DNA from: a virus
Reading direction: 5' to 3' (one strand)
Length of the DNA: 50,965 bases
IMG/VR virus record: IMGVR_UViG_3300033148_004150
Location: 1-50,965 of that record
Shown: one piece after another, positions 38,525-47,486 of the stretch
How the letters are laid out: the number at the start of each line of letters is the position of its first letter
How positions within the stretch are numbered: position 1 is the stretch's first letter
Made by a program: the position numbers and the translations under genes
Notes under the pieces: model-generated
What the model was told of the DNA's origin: nothing
Databases searched by the model: none
The model's input: only the letters and a program-made list of their open reading frames with translations

Positions 38525-39514
38525 ATGCCGAGTGACGAATTGATTGCTGAGATTGAAAAGGCCGCCGAAGAAATAGACATCAATGAGACTATTGATAAAG
38601 AAGAGAAAGTTGCCCAGGAAACTGCCGATGCTTCTGTTCAATCTGATGAAGAAAAGGCTGCTGCCGAGGTAGCTGAAGTTGATGATGCTGCCGCACAGAA
38701 GGTTATTGAAGATGAAAAATTTGCCCAAGAGAGTGCCGGTGAGGAAGGTGCGGCTGCTGAGGCGGCCGGGCAAGAAATTGCCAAAAATGCAATTAGCGAT
38801 GAACTTTTAGAGCGAGCATTGGATGTTGATATTTCAATGGCTGATGCACGCAGCCTTCCACTTGAGTCGCTTGAGCGAATTATTGAAGCAAGAGAAAGGA
38901 CTATTGCTGCTGAGATTGAAGCTGAGGAACGAGCAAGTGTCGATGTGCAATCGAAGGAAGCTGAAGATCCTTTTAGTGATTTCCCGAAACTTGATCCAGA
39001 AGTTCACGATACTGATGTAATTAAATCATTTGAAAAAGTGATGGAGATTACTAAGCAGCAATACGAAACAATCCAGGCACTACAAAGACAACAAGAAGAT
39101 ATATCGCTGGCTACCCAAGCAAGAGAGGCTGCTGAAGTTGAGAAATGGTTTGATAAGCAAGTTGCTGGACTTGGTGAAGAATTTTCGGAGGCTCTTGGTG
39201 TAGGTGATTACAGATCACTTAGCCAAGGAAGTTCGCAATATGCAAATCGTGAGAAAATTGCAAATCAATTGAGTGTATTACTTTCTGGCTATGCAGCCCA
39301 AGGGCTGGAAGCGCCACCGCGAGAGGAATTATTTAATACGGCCGCAAGGCTTGTCCTCCACAAGGAATATCAAGCAATTGACAATAAGAAACTTGCTAGT
39401 GATCTTGAAAAGCAGGCTTCGCAGCATATTCAACGTGCAAGTGGTCGGCAAGTTTCCAGCGCACAATCGCCCGAGGATGAGGCAGCAGCATTATTGGACG
39501 AAAAGTTTGGTTAA
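38525..39514 (+). CDS. Scaffold-like acidic protein
   Basis: A 329 aa protein, strongly acidic and Ala/Glu-rich in its first 200 residues, with long coiled-coil helices (KVMEITKQQYETIQALQRQQ near 175) and a small C-terminal helical part. Position between portal and major capsid protein plus composition are those of an internal scaffold, which guides capsid assembly and leaves before DNA entry. No protease motif is present. RBS CAAGGAGAGAAAA precedes the ATG. Confidence 0.7.
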   Translation: MPSDELIAEIEKAAEEIDINETIDKEEKVAQETADASVQSDEEKAAAEVAEVDDAAAQKVIEDEKFAQESAGEEGAAAEAAGQEIAKNAISDELLERALDVDISMADARSLPLESLERIIEARERTIAAEIEAEERASVDVQSKEAEDPFSDFPKLDPEVHDTDVIKSFEKVMEITKQQYETIQALQRQQEDISLATQAREAAEVEKWFDKQVAGLGEEFSEALGVGDYRSLSQGSSQYANREKIANQLSVLLSGYAAQGLEAPPREELFNTAARLVLHKEYQAIDNKKLASDLEKQASQHIQRASGRQVSSAQSPEDEAAALLDEKFG

Positions 39515-39536
39515 TTCTTAAAGAGAGGAAGAAAAG

Positions 39537-40133
39537 ATGAAGAGATGCACTAAATGTGGCGTAGAGAAAGAAGAGAGTGAGTTCCCCAGGGGAAGTTACA
39601 TCAAGAAAGATGGAACTAAATCATTAGACAGTTGGTGTAAGACTTGCCGAAATGAATATCAAAAAAAGTATTCAAATAGACAGAAGCGATATGCTGAAAG
39701 GAATAAAGAAAAAATTAGTATGAAAATGAAGTGTGCTTATAATTCCAATCCAGAGGCATATAGGGAAAAGACAAGAAAGTGGCGTGAAGAAAACAAAGAT
39801 AAGATGAAGGAATATAATCACAAGTGGCATGAAAATGCGGATCGGTTTAAGATTGCCTTGCAAAGTTCCCGGAGGGCTGCAAGGAATGGTGGATATGAAC
39901 CCTGTAATGCAACTTTAGAGGAAATTAGAGAAGCATATACAGGACGATGTGCGGTCTGTGGGGTCCCGGATATAGAATGTACGGGGAAATTCCATATGGA
40001 TCACGACCACGAAAGTGGGAATTTCAGAGGTTGGCTTTGTGGAAATTGCAATAAAGGAATTGGTTTCCTAAGGGATTCCGAGGAGCTATTGATTAATGCT
40101 TTGCATTTCTTGATGAATTGTAAAGTTAAGTAA
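39537..40133 (+). CDS. HNH/endonuclease VII-type nuclease, probable homing endonuclease
   Basis: A 198 aa protein. The N-terminus has CTKCGVEKEESEF and CKTCRNEYQ, a zinc ribbon. A charged coiled-coil basic middle follows, and then a recombination endonuclease VII-type core: CAVCG (138-142), HMDHDH (153-158) and CGNCN (168-172). The basic middle with NREKT/KRRE repeats suits DNA contact. It is inserted between scaffold and capsid genes, the usual place for free-standing homing endonucleases, and its A/G-rich coding differs from its neighbours. A role in spread of the gene itself is likely. Confidence 0.85.
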   Translation: MKRCTKCGVEKEESEFPRGSYIKKDGTKSLDSWCKTCRNEYQKKYSNRQKRYAERNKEKISMKMKCAYNSNPEAYREKTRKWREENKDKMKEYNHKWHENADRFKIALQSSRRAARNGGYEPCNATLEEIREAYTGRCAVCGVPDIECTGKFHMDHDHESGNFRGWLCGNCNKGIGFLRDSEELLINALHFLMNCKVK

Positions 40134-40162
40134 CAGACAATTAACAGCAAAAGGGGTAGATA

Positions 40163-41206
40163 ATGTCAATGCAGTTCGCCGAGATCGACGACGCTGTCGT
40201 TTTAACCCAGAAGCACTTGATTAAACGTGGAGCATTTGTTGGACTTCAAACAGATCTCCAAGATCATGTCGCGGTACGTGAGCTTTGGAAAGGAAGAAAC
40301 AAGAAAGTTTTTGTTGGTGGCGATCCTTGGACATTTGATGCACAGATTGACCACAATCATAGCACTCGTGCTGTGGCTTTGTATGAAACTGATGGAAGTG
40401 CCGTTGTTGATACGATGATTGAGGGTAAGGTTTATTGCCGACACCTCAATGCTCATTATGTTTACGATCAACGAGAAAAAGCATTCCAGAGAGGCGGTCA
40501 TGCGATTGTTGATTATATCAAGACGAAATATATCGGCATGATGATGTCTTTCTTTGAGTATCTTGAAGAAACGCTTTGGAGCAATCCGGCTGATGATGGT
40601 AAGACACCTTTTGGAGTTGCACATTACGTGACGCGAGCGGATGGCGATGGTGATTTTGTCGGCCCGGAAGCCGAAGGCTGGGCGGCCGGCAAGTGTAACA
40701 TTCTCTATGCCGACCAGCCGCGGTGGCGTAACTGGGCGGCTCGATATGTTGCTATCAGTAAGGAAGATCTCATTCGTAAAATGCGCCTTGCGGCTCGCAA
40801 GACGAAGTTTCGTTCGCCTATTTCTCATACTGAACCTACGCTAGGTGGCATGAAGAATGGTGTCTATTGCAATAGCGATGTGATTGGGCTTATGGAGGAA
40901 ATTCTTGAGGATCAGAATATGAACCTCGGGAATGATATGGCCAGCAAGGATGGCCGTGCTCATTTCAAGGGTACGCCAGTCACTTATGTTCCGTATTTGG
41001 ATAATGATAATACGGAAGATCCAGTTTATTTGCTTGATTGGAAGTGGCTGGGCCTTGGTGTTTTGGCTGGTTGGGAAAATCAATTGACTGCGCCTTATAT
41101 GGTTCCAAATAGGCACCTCGTTCGGCGAGTTGATTTGGATGCAAGCTTGAATTTGGCCTGCACGAATCTTCGTCGTCAGGCTGTTATTTCTAAGGCACCT
41201 GCATAA
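40163..41206 (+). CDS. Major capsid protein
   Basis: A 347 aa protein behind AAAAGGGGTAGATA. It sits downstream of portal and scaffold and shows the pattern of a phage capsid protein: an N-terminal arm, an extended beta-rich middle with DHNHSTRAVALYETDGSA, helix-rich stretches, and a C-terminal part with GTPVTYVPYLDND and VRRVDLDASLNLACTNLRRQA. The last part is the region expected to form the inner ring of hexamers. The assignment relies on context, length and general pattern, not on an exact family match. Confidence 0.8.
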   Translation: MSMQFAEIDDAVVLTQKHLIKRGAFVGLQTDLQDHVAVRELWKGRNKKVFVGGDPWTFDAQIDHNHSTRAVALYETDGSAVVDTMIEGKVYCRHLNAHYVYDQREKAFQRGGHAIVDYIKTKYIGMMMSFFEYLEETLWSNPADDGKTPFGVAHYVTRADGDGDFVGPEAEGWAAGKCNILYADQPRWRNWAARYVAISKEDLIRKMRLAARKTKFRSPISHTEPTLGGMKNGVYCNSDVIGLMEEILEDQNMNLGNDMASKDGRAHFKGTPVTYVPYLDNDNTEDPVYLLDWKWLGLGVLAGWENQLTAPYMVPNRHLVRRVDLDASLNLACTNLRRQAVISKAPA

Positions 41207-41252
41207 GTCGAAATTTACTTTAACAATAATACTTTCTTGAGAGGAAGAAAAA

Positions 41253-42056
41253 ATGGGCGATGTTTCTGTGAATGGTCCCACTAAGTTGGCTCCTACCATT
41301 TCTAAGTGGGTTTGGTATGAAAGTAATGCTGCACTCAAGCAAGGTGAAGCAGTTTGTTATAACTTCGATTATGGTACTGGTACGGATTCTGATGCCCGGC
41401 GCTATAATCATGTTGAGACTCCCAGCACAACGAACGCCCAGTGGTTTGCTGGGGTGGCCGCGAGAGCCTATTCAGCTAAATCTGGCGGGCAATTGATTGA
41501 AATTTATGTGCCTGGCAGTGTGTGCTTGATTCGTCTGGGTGCTGCTGCTGCCAGCACTACAGTTGGCGTTGGGCTTGTTACGTTTGATGTAACTTCTGGT
41601 TACGAGGGATATTTTCGTTATGAAGGTCTCCCTGGTGAAGGTTCTGCCGTACCACTTGAGGAAACTACTACTGGCACGAATCAGACATGCCTAGCGAAAC
41701 TTCAGACTGGTCCGCCTAGTGGTGGCGTTGAGGTTGTGCAAATTGTAGATGACACTGCTTTTGTTGCTATGGTCGGCGGAACAACTCTATTGGTTGGTGC
41801 CGTTTGCGGTACTGGTGCTGCGGAGGAAGATATTGCCGATGGGACAATTGAGGGCCTGCGCAAGAAGTTTGAGGTTATTACAACTGCAATTACCACAAAC
41901 GAAGCAGTAGTAAATATTGCAGGCGACGATGGCATTACGCTTGCTGGTGGGGCTTTGGCTAGTCTTACTTTCGGCGCTATTGGTGACCAATGCGTATTGG
42001 CATGGACTGGTGGCACTTGGCGAAATATGGCTAGTGTTGGTGTTGTTGAGGCGTGA
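41253..42056 (+). CDS. Head decoration / structural protein
   Basis: A 267 aa protein just after the capsid gene, with a good ribosome site (GAGAGGAAG). It is beta-rich, Gly/Ala/Thr-rich and low in Cys, with WFAGVAARAYSAKSGGQLIE and a C-terminal GGALASLTFGAIGDQCVLAWTG. The position and composition are those of a head decoration or capsid-stabilising protein. No enzymatic motif. The family could not be named. Confidence 0.65.
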   Translation: MGDVSVNGPTKLAPTISKWVWYESNAALKQGEAVCYNFDYGTGTDSDARRYNHVETPSTTNAQWFAGVAARAYSAKSGGQLIEIYVPGSVCLIRLGAAAASTTVGVGLVTFDVTSGYEGYFRYEGLPGEGSAVPLEETTTGTNQTCLAKLQTGPPSGGVEVVQIVDDTAFVAMVGGTTLLVGAVCGTGAAEEDIADGTIEGLRKKFEVITTAITTNEAVVNIAGDDGITLAGGALASLTFGAIGDQCVLAWTGGTWRNMASVGVVEA

Positions 42057-42159
42057 TAGTTGCGGATTGTGTTTTAACACTTTTTGCAATAAGACGAAAA
42101 ATTCGCGGGTAATACTCCACGGGGTAACCCTGGGAATTGTAAAATACGGGTAGGGCAGC

Positions 42160-42194
42160 GGGTCGGGTGGAGTTTCTCTTCCTCCACCCGGCCC
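42160..42194 (+). other. Strong hairpin upstream of a small gene
   Basis: GGGTCGGGTGGAG / CTCCACCCGGCCC, 13 pairs (one G-T) with a nine-base loop and no T-run. It lies between the decoration gene and the 73 aa gene and could slow ribosomes or protect the mRNA end. Confidence 0.6.
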
Positions 42195-42216
42195 ACCCGT
42201 GGATTTGGAGATATAT

Positions 42217-42438
42217 ATGAGAATAGCATTTTCAAAATGGCCATCTAAGGTAATGAAGAGTAAATGGAGAGTTAGTGAATCTCTTAGAAATCCAACAGCA
42301 ATTATTTCAGAGGCAACTGGTCATAATTTTATAGATGTTGGATGTGAAGGATTTGAGGGAAGTGAAAAAAATATTGCTATAGAGCGCGAAGTAGCTGAGC
42401 ATATAGTTGAGTTGCATAATTCCCAGTTGGGGAAATAA
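42217..42438 (+). CDS. Small hypothetical protein (73 aa)
   Basis: ATG 42217 with GGAG six bases upstream, preferred over an earlier GTG. The sequence has a basic start (FSKWPSKVMKSKWRV), then NPTAIISEATGHNFIDVGCE and a helical C-terminus. It overlaps the next gene by one base. Function unknown; location suggests a head-completion or structural accessory. Confidence 0.55.
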   Translation: MRIAFSKWPSKVMKSKWRVSESLRNPTAIISEATGHNFIDVGCEGFEGSEKNIAIEREVAEHIVELHNSQLGK

Positions 42439-43226
42439 TGGCCGAGTCATCACTTTCAGTTGGGCTTCCTGAATTGAAACAGGAAGTGGGATATTTTTTG
42501 GGCCACGGCCGAGGCGGTGTTGCTTTCGCTGATTGGGCTGCCAGAACTCCCGATCCAACAGACGAAGTAGAGGCTATTGTTCAGGCAGGAATAAGACGTG
42601 TTTACTATCCACCAGGGAGCAATGGCTATGAATGGTCGTTCCTTCGGCCAACGGCAACTTTAGCAATTATAGCTGGCACAGGTGATTATGATTTGCCAGA
42701 TAGCTATCATCGACTTATAGGTGATTTGCATTATCCAGCCGATGAAAATCGCAATGCCATAGTAATAGTGTCACTTGGCACTATATTAGAAATGAGGGCA
42801 CGTGATGATCGAAGTGATTATCCGGCATATGCAGCCATTCGATCCAAGGCATTCGATGCCACCACTGGACAGCGTAGTGAAATTCTTTTCTGGCCGAAAC
42901 CAAGTGCGGATAAAACACTCACATATTCCTTTGAGGCTTATAGCGGCAAATTGACGGATGCAGCACCGTATCCACTCGGCGGAATGTATCTTGCTGAGCT
43001 TTATATTGAAAGTTGCTTGGCTGTTGCCGAGCAACGCATGAACAATGAGGCAGGACTACATACTGCGGCATATCAGACATTGCTTGTAGATGCAATTGCG
43101 AGAGATAAAAAGAAAAGCGCAAGGTATTTTGGGCAGATGGGGCATTATGAGCAAGCATACGAACCTGTACGGCATGGCGATACAGGGGGAACATATCCGT
43201 TGACTTATGGGGGGGTGGCTATCTGA
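42438..43226 (+). CDS. Head-tail adaptor-like protein
   Basis: A 262 aa protein. The N-terminus (SLSVGLPELKQEVGYFLGHG) and the later WSFLRPTATLAIIAGTGDYD, LPDSYHRLIGDLHYP form a helical plus beta mix; VDAIARDKKKSARYF near the end is a further helix. The position between capsid and tail genes and the size are those of a head-completion or adaptor (neck) protein. The family was not recognised. It overlaps the next gene by one base (TGATG). Confidence 0.6.
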   Translation: MAESSLSVGLPELKQEVGYFLGHGRGGVAFADWAARTPDPTDEVEAIVQAGIRRVYYPPGSNGYEWSFLRPTATLAIIAGTGDYDLPDSYHRLIGDLHYPADENRNAIVIVSLGTILEMRARDDRSDYPAYAAIRSKAFDATTGQRSEILFWPKPSADKTLTYSFEAYSGKLTDAAPYPLGGMYLAELYIESCLAVAEQRMNNEAGLHTAAYQTLLVDAIARDKKKSARYFGQMGHYEQAYEPVRHGDTGGTYPLTYGGVAI

Positions 43227-43879
43227 TGCCGTTCGTAAGTAAGAAACAGAGGGAGTATCTTTGGGCTAGGCATCCAGAAATTGCTAAGCGATGGACAGAG
43301 AAATATGGCTCATCCATACGAAAGAAGGAAGATAATCCTGGGGGGGAGGCGGACTTTCGGAAATGGTATGCAGGTCACGCAGCCAAGCTAGGGCTTAATC
43401 CAGATCCAGATGCACCCCAGCATCATTACGATTATCGCGCGGCTTATCGTGCGGGGGCAAAACCGGATGCGAGTGGACATTGGCCATCAAAATATAAGCG
43501 TGAGGGGCATCCTCGTTTAATTATCAATGGTATTGATACGCGAACAGGACGACTAGCAATGCCGAACGAACGTAAGACAGGAAGAAATGTATTATCATAT
43601 TACGCGAGGGCCCTCAAAAGAAAGGGCATGAGGCCGTTGACGGCAAGAGAAAGGGAAAAGCAAGAAGCAGAGCGTAGGCGATTAGCGGAGCGACGTAAGA
43701 TTGAAAGTCATTACGAAGGTGGTAGGCGTCGTACTGCTGAAAAGAAGCCACCCCCTACGCCTAAGACGCCAGCGCAGATACGAAGTGAAGAAGCGACTGA
43801 ATTTCGGAAGAAATTTGAATTGCCTGGACTCGGGGCGCTTAGGGAAGCATTAACTCCAAGGAAAAAGAAAAAGCTATAA
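43226..43879 (+). CDS. Basic structural or DNA-binding protein (217 aa)
   Basis: Starts MPFVSKKQREYLWARHPEIA and has repeated Lys/Arg runs; the middle carries HWPSKYKREGHPRLIINGID, and about 130-190 is a strongly charged helical region with many Arg/Glu (EREKQEAERRRLAERRK). The opening motif is known from many small phage proteins. Very basic, so DNA contact in the virion is plausible. No enzymatic motif seen. Confidence 0.6.
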   Translation: MPFVSKKQREYLWARHPEIAKRWTEKYGSSIRKKEDNPGGEADFRKWYAGHAAKLGLNPDPDAPQHHYDYRAAYRAGAKPDASGHWPSKYKREGHPRLIINGIDTRTGRLAMPNERKTGRNVLSYYARALKRKGMRPLTAREREKQEAERRRLAERRKIESHYEGGRRRTAEKKPPPTPKTPAQIRSEEATEFRKKFELPGLGALREALTPRKKKKL

Positions 43880-43880
43880 T

Positions 43881-44180
43881 ATGATTGATACACATACATT
43901 TACCACAACTGCAAGTGAAGAAATTATTGCGGCTGATGCGCATCGTGACCATATAACAATTCAGATGCAATCTTCCGGGACTCCAGTGTATCTTGCATTC
44001 GGAGAGTCTGCTGTTGATGCAACTGGAATTTGCTTACTTTATCCAGGTTGCTCTGTGAGGGTAACTGGTGCCAAAGCGAGATTGGCCGTGAATGGAATTG
44101 ATGCTACTGGCAGTGCTATTGTTGGCATTGAGACTACAGAGGATGTTGAGTATCGTCCTGGTTCCTATATTTGGTTCTAA
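43881..44180 (+). CDS. Small beta-rich structural protein, copy 1
   Basis: A 99 aa protein beginning right after the previous stop. It has EEIIAADAHRDHITIQMQSS, VYLAFGESAV and GAKARLAVNGI, and a paralogue follows directly (44184). The conserved order IIAAD-xRDxxTxQ, VYLxFGExAV, VRVxGAKAxLAV, IETxxxxEYR is shared. Beta-sandwich architecture is likely. Such pairs fit head-fibre or tail-adaptor components. Confidence 0.6.
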   Translation: MIDTHTFTTTASEEIIAADAHRDHITIQMQSSGTPVYLAFGESAVDATGICLLYPGCSVRVTGAKARLAVNGIDATGSAIVGIETTEDVEYRPGSYIWF

Positions 44181-44183
44181 GAT

Positions 44184-44528
44184 ATGTCTGCACATGCATG
44201 GAGTATTGGCGCTGGAGAAGTAGATGTATCCAAGGAGATAATTGCTGCCGATGAATATCGTGATGAGTTGACTGTGCAATTAGTGTTCCAAACATTAACT
44301 GGTGCAGATATAGTATATTTGGGATTTGGCGAAGATGCTGTTACCGGGGAGGGAATTGCTTTAGGCGGGCAGGGGGATTCAGTGAGAGTATTGGGGGCGA
44401 AAGCAAAGTTAGCTGTTAATGCAATATGTGATGCCATAGTTTCTGGCGGCATTGAAACATACACAAGTTTGGAATATCGTCATACCAGAGATTATCCGGC
44501 ATGGTATCACGATAAGCCACAGACATAA
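44184..44528 (+). CDS. Small beta-rich structural protein, copy 2
   Basis: A 114 aa paralogue of the gene before, with the same order of motifs (KEIIAADEYRDELTVQL, VYLGFGEDAVTGEG, VRVLGAKAKLAVNAI, GGIETYTSLEYRH). The two genes are three bases apart. A duplication with later divergence is the natural explanation; the two may form a mixed oligomer in the virion. Confidence 0.6.
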   Translation: MSAHAWSIGAGEVDVSKEIIAADEYRDELTVQLVFQTLTGADIVYLGFGEDAVTGEGIALGGQGDSVRVLGAKAKLAVNAICDAIVSGGIETYTSLEYRHTRDYPAWYHDKPQT

Positions 44529-44576
44529 TGATATACTAGATGCAACTTACGGAGGGCCTTCTGGCGAATAATCTCA

Positions 44577-46862
44577 TTGGATGAAAGTTTCACTTTCCAC
44601 TTAAAGGGGCTTAATGAAATGCTACAACGTATTGCAAAGCTTTTGCGTATTCAACCACCCGTAATAGACAATCGAGGGCTCCTGTGGGCTTCTGGGGCTA
44701 CAGTTCCGACATTGGGGTCTGATGGTTATCAGACTGGATGCATTTTTGCACATACCGATGGTGGTGATGGGACTTCTCTTTATGTGAATGAAGGTTCCGT
44801 TACGTCATGTGACTTCACGGCAGTTGATACTGCACCCGGCGAAGATGCTGGACAAATTATTTTTTCAACAACCGCCACGGCGCCATTGATTGATATTAAT
44901 GGTTCTTACGACGATCAGTTCATTGAAACTGGCACATACAGCAGTGAGGCCGATAATGGTATCGTATTAAGCTCCACCAACACCAGGCCGGTGTCATTCT
45001 TGTTTGATGATAGTGGCTCAGATTTGACAGGTGGGAATTATCGTGCTGTTCTATCTCGTATTTTATTGACGGTTGACCAAAGCGCTTGTACGATCAATGC
45101 GATTCGCGGTCAACTCAAAATGCTGGATCTTGTTGATGTGGCTACTGGCATCTATGCACCCGTCCAGGGTTATCTTGAAATGGCGGGAACGCATGTTATA
45201 AAGGCTGATGCCACATTCTCGTGCTTTTCGGCCAGTATGGAAATTGGCACGAGTATGACCGTCAATAATGACGGAGAAGCGGCTGGCATTCATGTTGAGA
45301 CAACTGGCGCTGGTACAATTACCAATAATGGTACTTGTGCTGGCATCCTTATTGACAAGGCAACGGGCGCCGCTGATTGGCCAGTTGGTGTCAGAGTGCT
45401 TAATAGCACTACGGGTTTGAGTGTTCATAGTTCAACGGTTGGCTTGAACTTTACGGGAGTTACATCTACTTGCATTTATGTCACGGGCGTTGGCACTACG
45501 ACAAGTCATGTTATTGATGTAGTTGACGCCTATGCCGGTAAGGTCATTGAGACTGGTTCATATTCAAGTTCCGCCTCTAAGGGCGTTACGCTTGTGGCTG
45601 CAAATAATCGACCAGTTTCGTTTTTGTTTGATGATGCTGGATCGGCCCTTGCTGGCGGTGATTATCGTGCGGTACTTTCTAGGATTTATCTTTCGGTTGA
45701 CCACACTAATGCAGCAACGCTTAATGCGATGCGAGCGCAAATTGTAGTGGCAGATGACAAAGACATTTCCAATGCTGGTTCTGTAACTTCACCATTTACT
45801 GCATATTTTGAATTGGCTGGTACTGCCAATCGAAATGTGGATGGCCACGTGGCTTGTATGCGTGCGGCCCTTGAAGAGGGCGCCTCTGGCACGACGACTA
45901 TCGACATCAATCTCTGCGGTGTTGAGGCTACGTTGAATTCAACGCGAACTTATGCTGGCAGTGGTTATCTTGCGGCTTATGCTGCGAATATCTCTGGTGG
46001 AACTTCTTTGTGGCAGTATGGGGTGTATCTTGAATCCGATGCTATACTTACTGCCGGTATTTATTTAGGCTCTACTGCGGCTGGCATTCTTGCTGCCGGT
46101 ACTATTCCGACTGTCTTGAGTGTCCAACATGTCGGTACTACATCAAGTCATGTCATTGACATGATTGATGCTTACACTGGCATGGTTATTGAGACTGGCT
46201 CATTTTCAAGTTCCGCCTCCAAGGGTATTACGCTTAGTGCATCCAATACTCGGCCGGTTTCGATTCTTTGCGATGATGGCGGCGCGGCTATGACTGGTAA
46301 CATTAGGGGGCTATTGTCCCGAACTGTTGTTGCTGCTAATCACACTGGGGCGTTATCACTGGCGTCAATTACCGGCCAGGCCAAACTGGTCGGCGATGTC
46401 GATTTTGATGGTGATTATCTGTGCGGGCTGCATGGCTACTTGGAGATTGCTGGCACTAGTAATTTCGGGCTTAACGAAGTGCGGCACGCTGGTTGCGCGG
46501 TGCGGGCTCGTGTTGAGGTGGCTGGGAGTATAGAAGTAGAGACGGCCGGAACGTACTTGGCTGGTGTATTTGCTGAGTTGAATACTACTGGTGCATATAC
46601 TGTCACCGAGACTGGTGTATTGGCTGCTTTTGTGGCTGCTTCTACTGACCAGCGTAATGATCTTTGGGGTTCGGCGCTGTATATCGACGGTGCCGACAAT
46701 GCCCTTGGGTTTAATGCTGCCGATGCATCGTACACCAATGGCATTAAGGCTGTTACTAAAACGCCAACAGGAAATACCTCTCACTCTATACGAGTTGATA
46801 TTGGTGGTACTCCCGGTTACATTCCAGTATATGATGATGAAGCATTTAATGCTGACGACTAA
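44577..46862 (+). CDS. Three-repeat structural protein, probable head/tail decoration or adhesin
   Basis: A 761 aa protein. The frame starts at TTG 44577; ATG 44619, with AAAGGGG upstream, is an alternative giving 747 aa. Three internal repeats of about 205-215 residues begin near bases 44900, 45520 and 46160. Each has IETGxxSSxAxxGxxL, then TRPVSFLFDD or RPVSILCDD, then RxLLSR. The N-terminus includes GCIFAHTDGGDGTSLYVNEG. Beta-rich, Gly/Thr/Ser-rich composition suits an exposed virion protein, possibly binding host or capsid surfaces. Confidence 0.7.
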   Translation: MDESFTFHLKGLNEMLQRIAKLLRIQPPVIDNRGLLWASGATVPTLGSDGYQTGCIFAHTDGGDGTSLYVNEGSVTSCDFTAVDTAPGEDAGQIIFSTTATAPLIDINGSYDDQFIETGTYSSEADNGIVLSSTNTRPVSFLFDDSGSDLTGGNYRAVLSRILLTVDQSACTINAIRGQLKMLDLVDVATGIYAPVQGYLEMAGTHVIKADATFSCFSASMEIGTSMTVNNDGEAAGIHVETTGAGTITNNGTCAGILIDKATGAADWPVGVRVLNSTTGLSVHSSTVGLNFTGVTSTCIYVTGVGTTTSHVIDVVDAYAGKVIETGSYSSSASKGVTLVAANNRPVSFLFDDAGSALAGGDYRAVLSRIYLSVDHTNAATLNAMRAQIVVADDKDISNAGSVTSPFTAYFELAGTANRNVDGHVACMRAALEEGASGTTTIDINLCGVEATLNSTRTYAGSGYLAAYAANISGGTSLWQYGVYLESDAILTAGIYLGSTAAGILAAGTIPTVLSVQHVGTTSSHVIDMIDAYTGMVIETGSFSSSASKGITLSASNTRPVSILCDDGGAAMTGNIRGLLSRTVVAANHTGALSLASITGQAKLVGDVDFDGDYLCGLHGYLEIAGTSNFGLNEVRHAGCAVRARVEVAGSIEVETAGTYLAGVFAELNTTGAYTVTETGVLAAFVAASTDQRNDLWGSALYIDGADNALGFNAADASYTNGIKAVTKTPTGNTSHSIRVDIGGTPGYIPVYDDEAFNADD

Positions 46863-46875
46863 TTGAAATTTCAAT

Positions 46876-46920
46876 CCCGGCGGCCCCTTGGGGCCGCTGG
46901 GTTTCCTTTTTTATTTTTTA
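46876..46920 (+). terminator. Rho-independent terminator
   Basis: CCCGGCGGCCCC / GGGGCCGCTGGG, twelve positions, tight loop, followed by TTTCCTTTTTTATTTTTTA. Ends transcription after the three-repeat protein and may reduce expression of genes downstream. Confidence 0.85.
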
Positions 46921-46942
46921 TTTCACAACAGGAGAAAGACTT

Positions 46943-47410
46943 ATGCTGCTAGGTCAAGTATTTCAGAGTATTGTTGCATGGCAAAAGTTGTCTGCTATTC
47001 CACTCAAGCCCAAAATCGCTTATGCCATTCTCAAGTATACCAGGAAGGTAACGGATGAACATGCACTCGCTGAAAAGCAGAGAGTGGCACTCATTCACGA
47101 AATTACCGGAACCAAGGATGGCGAGGAAGCAAAGATTGAGCCGAATACGCCGGAGTTCTCTGAATATGTAACTCGGTTCAATGAAATTATGGCAACGGAA
47201 TCAGATCTTGAACAAATTGACATGGATCTTGAGGATGTGGTTAATGCTCTGGATGATAAGGATGAGGCGCTTTCTGTTTCAGATTTGGCGATGCTTGAAC
47301 CATTTTTCCATTCTTATTGGAAAGTGGAAGGTCCGCCGGAAGATGAAAATGAAGCGGCTAATCACAGGTATCACGAAGCGCTAAAAGAAGCTGCGGGGGG
47401 AACTTCATAA
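46943..47410 (+). CDS. Small helical structural protein (155 aa)
   Basis: ATG 46943 behind CAGGAGAAAGACTT. An N-terminal hydrophobic stretch (LLGQVFQSIVAWQKLSAIPL) is followed by acidic helices (TESDLEQIDMDLEDVVNALD). It lies between two terminators, so it is a single-gene unit. It may be a tail or chaperone protein. No motif identified. Confidence 0.6.
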   Translation: MLLGQVFQSIVAWQKLSAIPLKPKIAYAILKYTRKVTDEHALAEKQRVALIHEITGTKDGEEAKIEPNTPEFSEYVTRFNEIMATESDLEQIDMDLEDVVNALDDKDEALSVSDLAMLEPFFHSYWKVEGPPEDENEAANHRYHEALKEAAGGTS

Positions 47411-47431
47411 GCCGGTTTGATATAAATACTT

Positions 47432-47474
47432 CCCGGCGGTCGAGTCGCTAAGCGTCGCGGTCGTCGGGTTTTTT
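47432..47474 (+). terminator. Rho-independent terminator
   Basis: CCCGGCG / CGTCGGG (seven pairs, one G-T) with an internal GC-rich loop, followed by TTTTTTC. Ends the single-gene unit 46943-47410; the large tail gene begins 12 bases further on. Confidence 0.8.
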
Positions 47475-47486
47475 CTTGGAAAAGAT

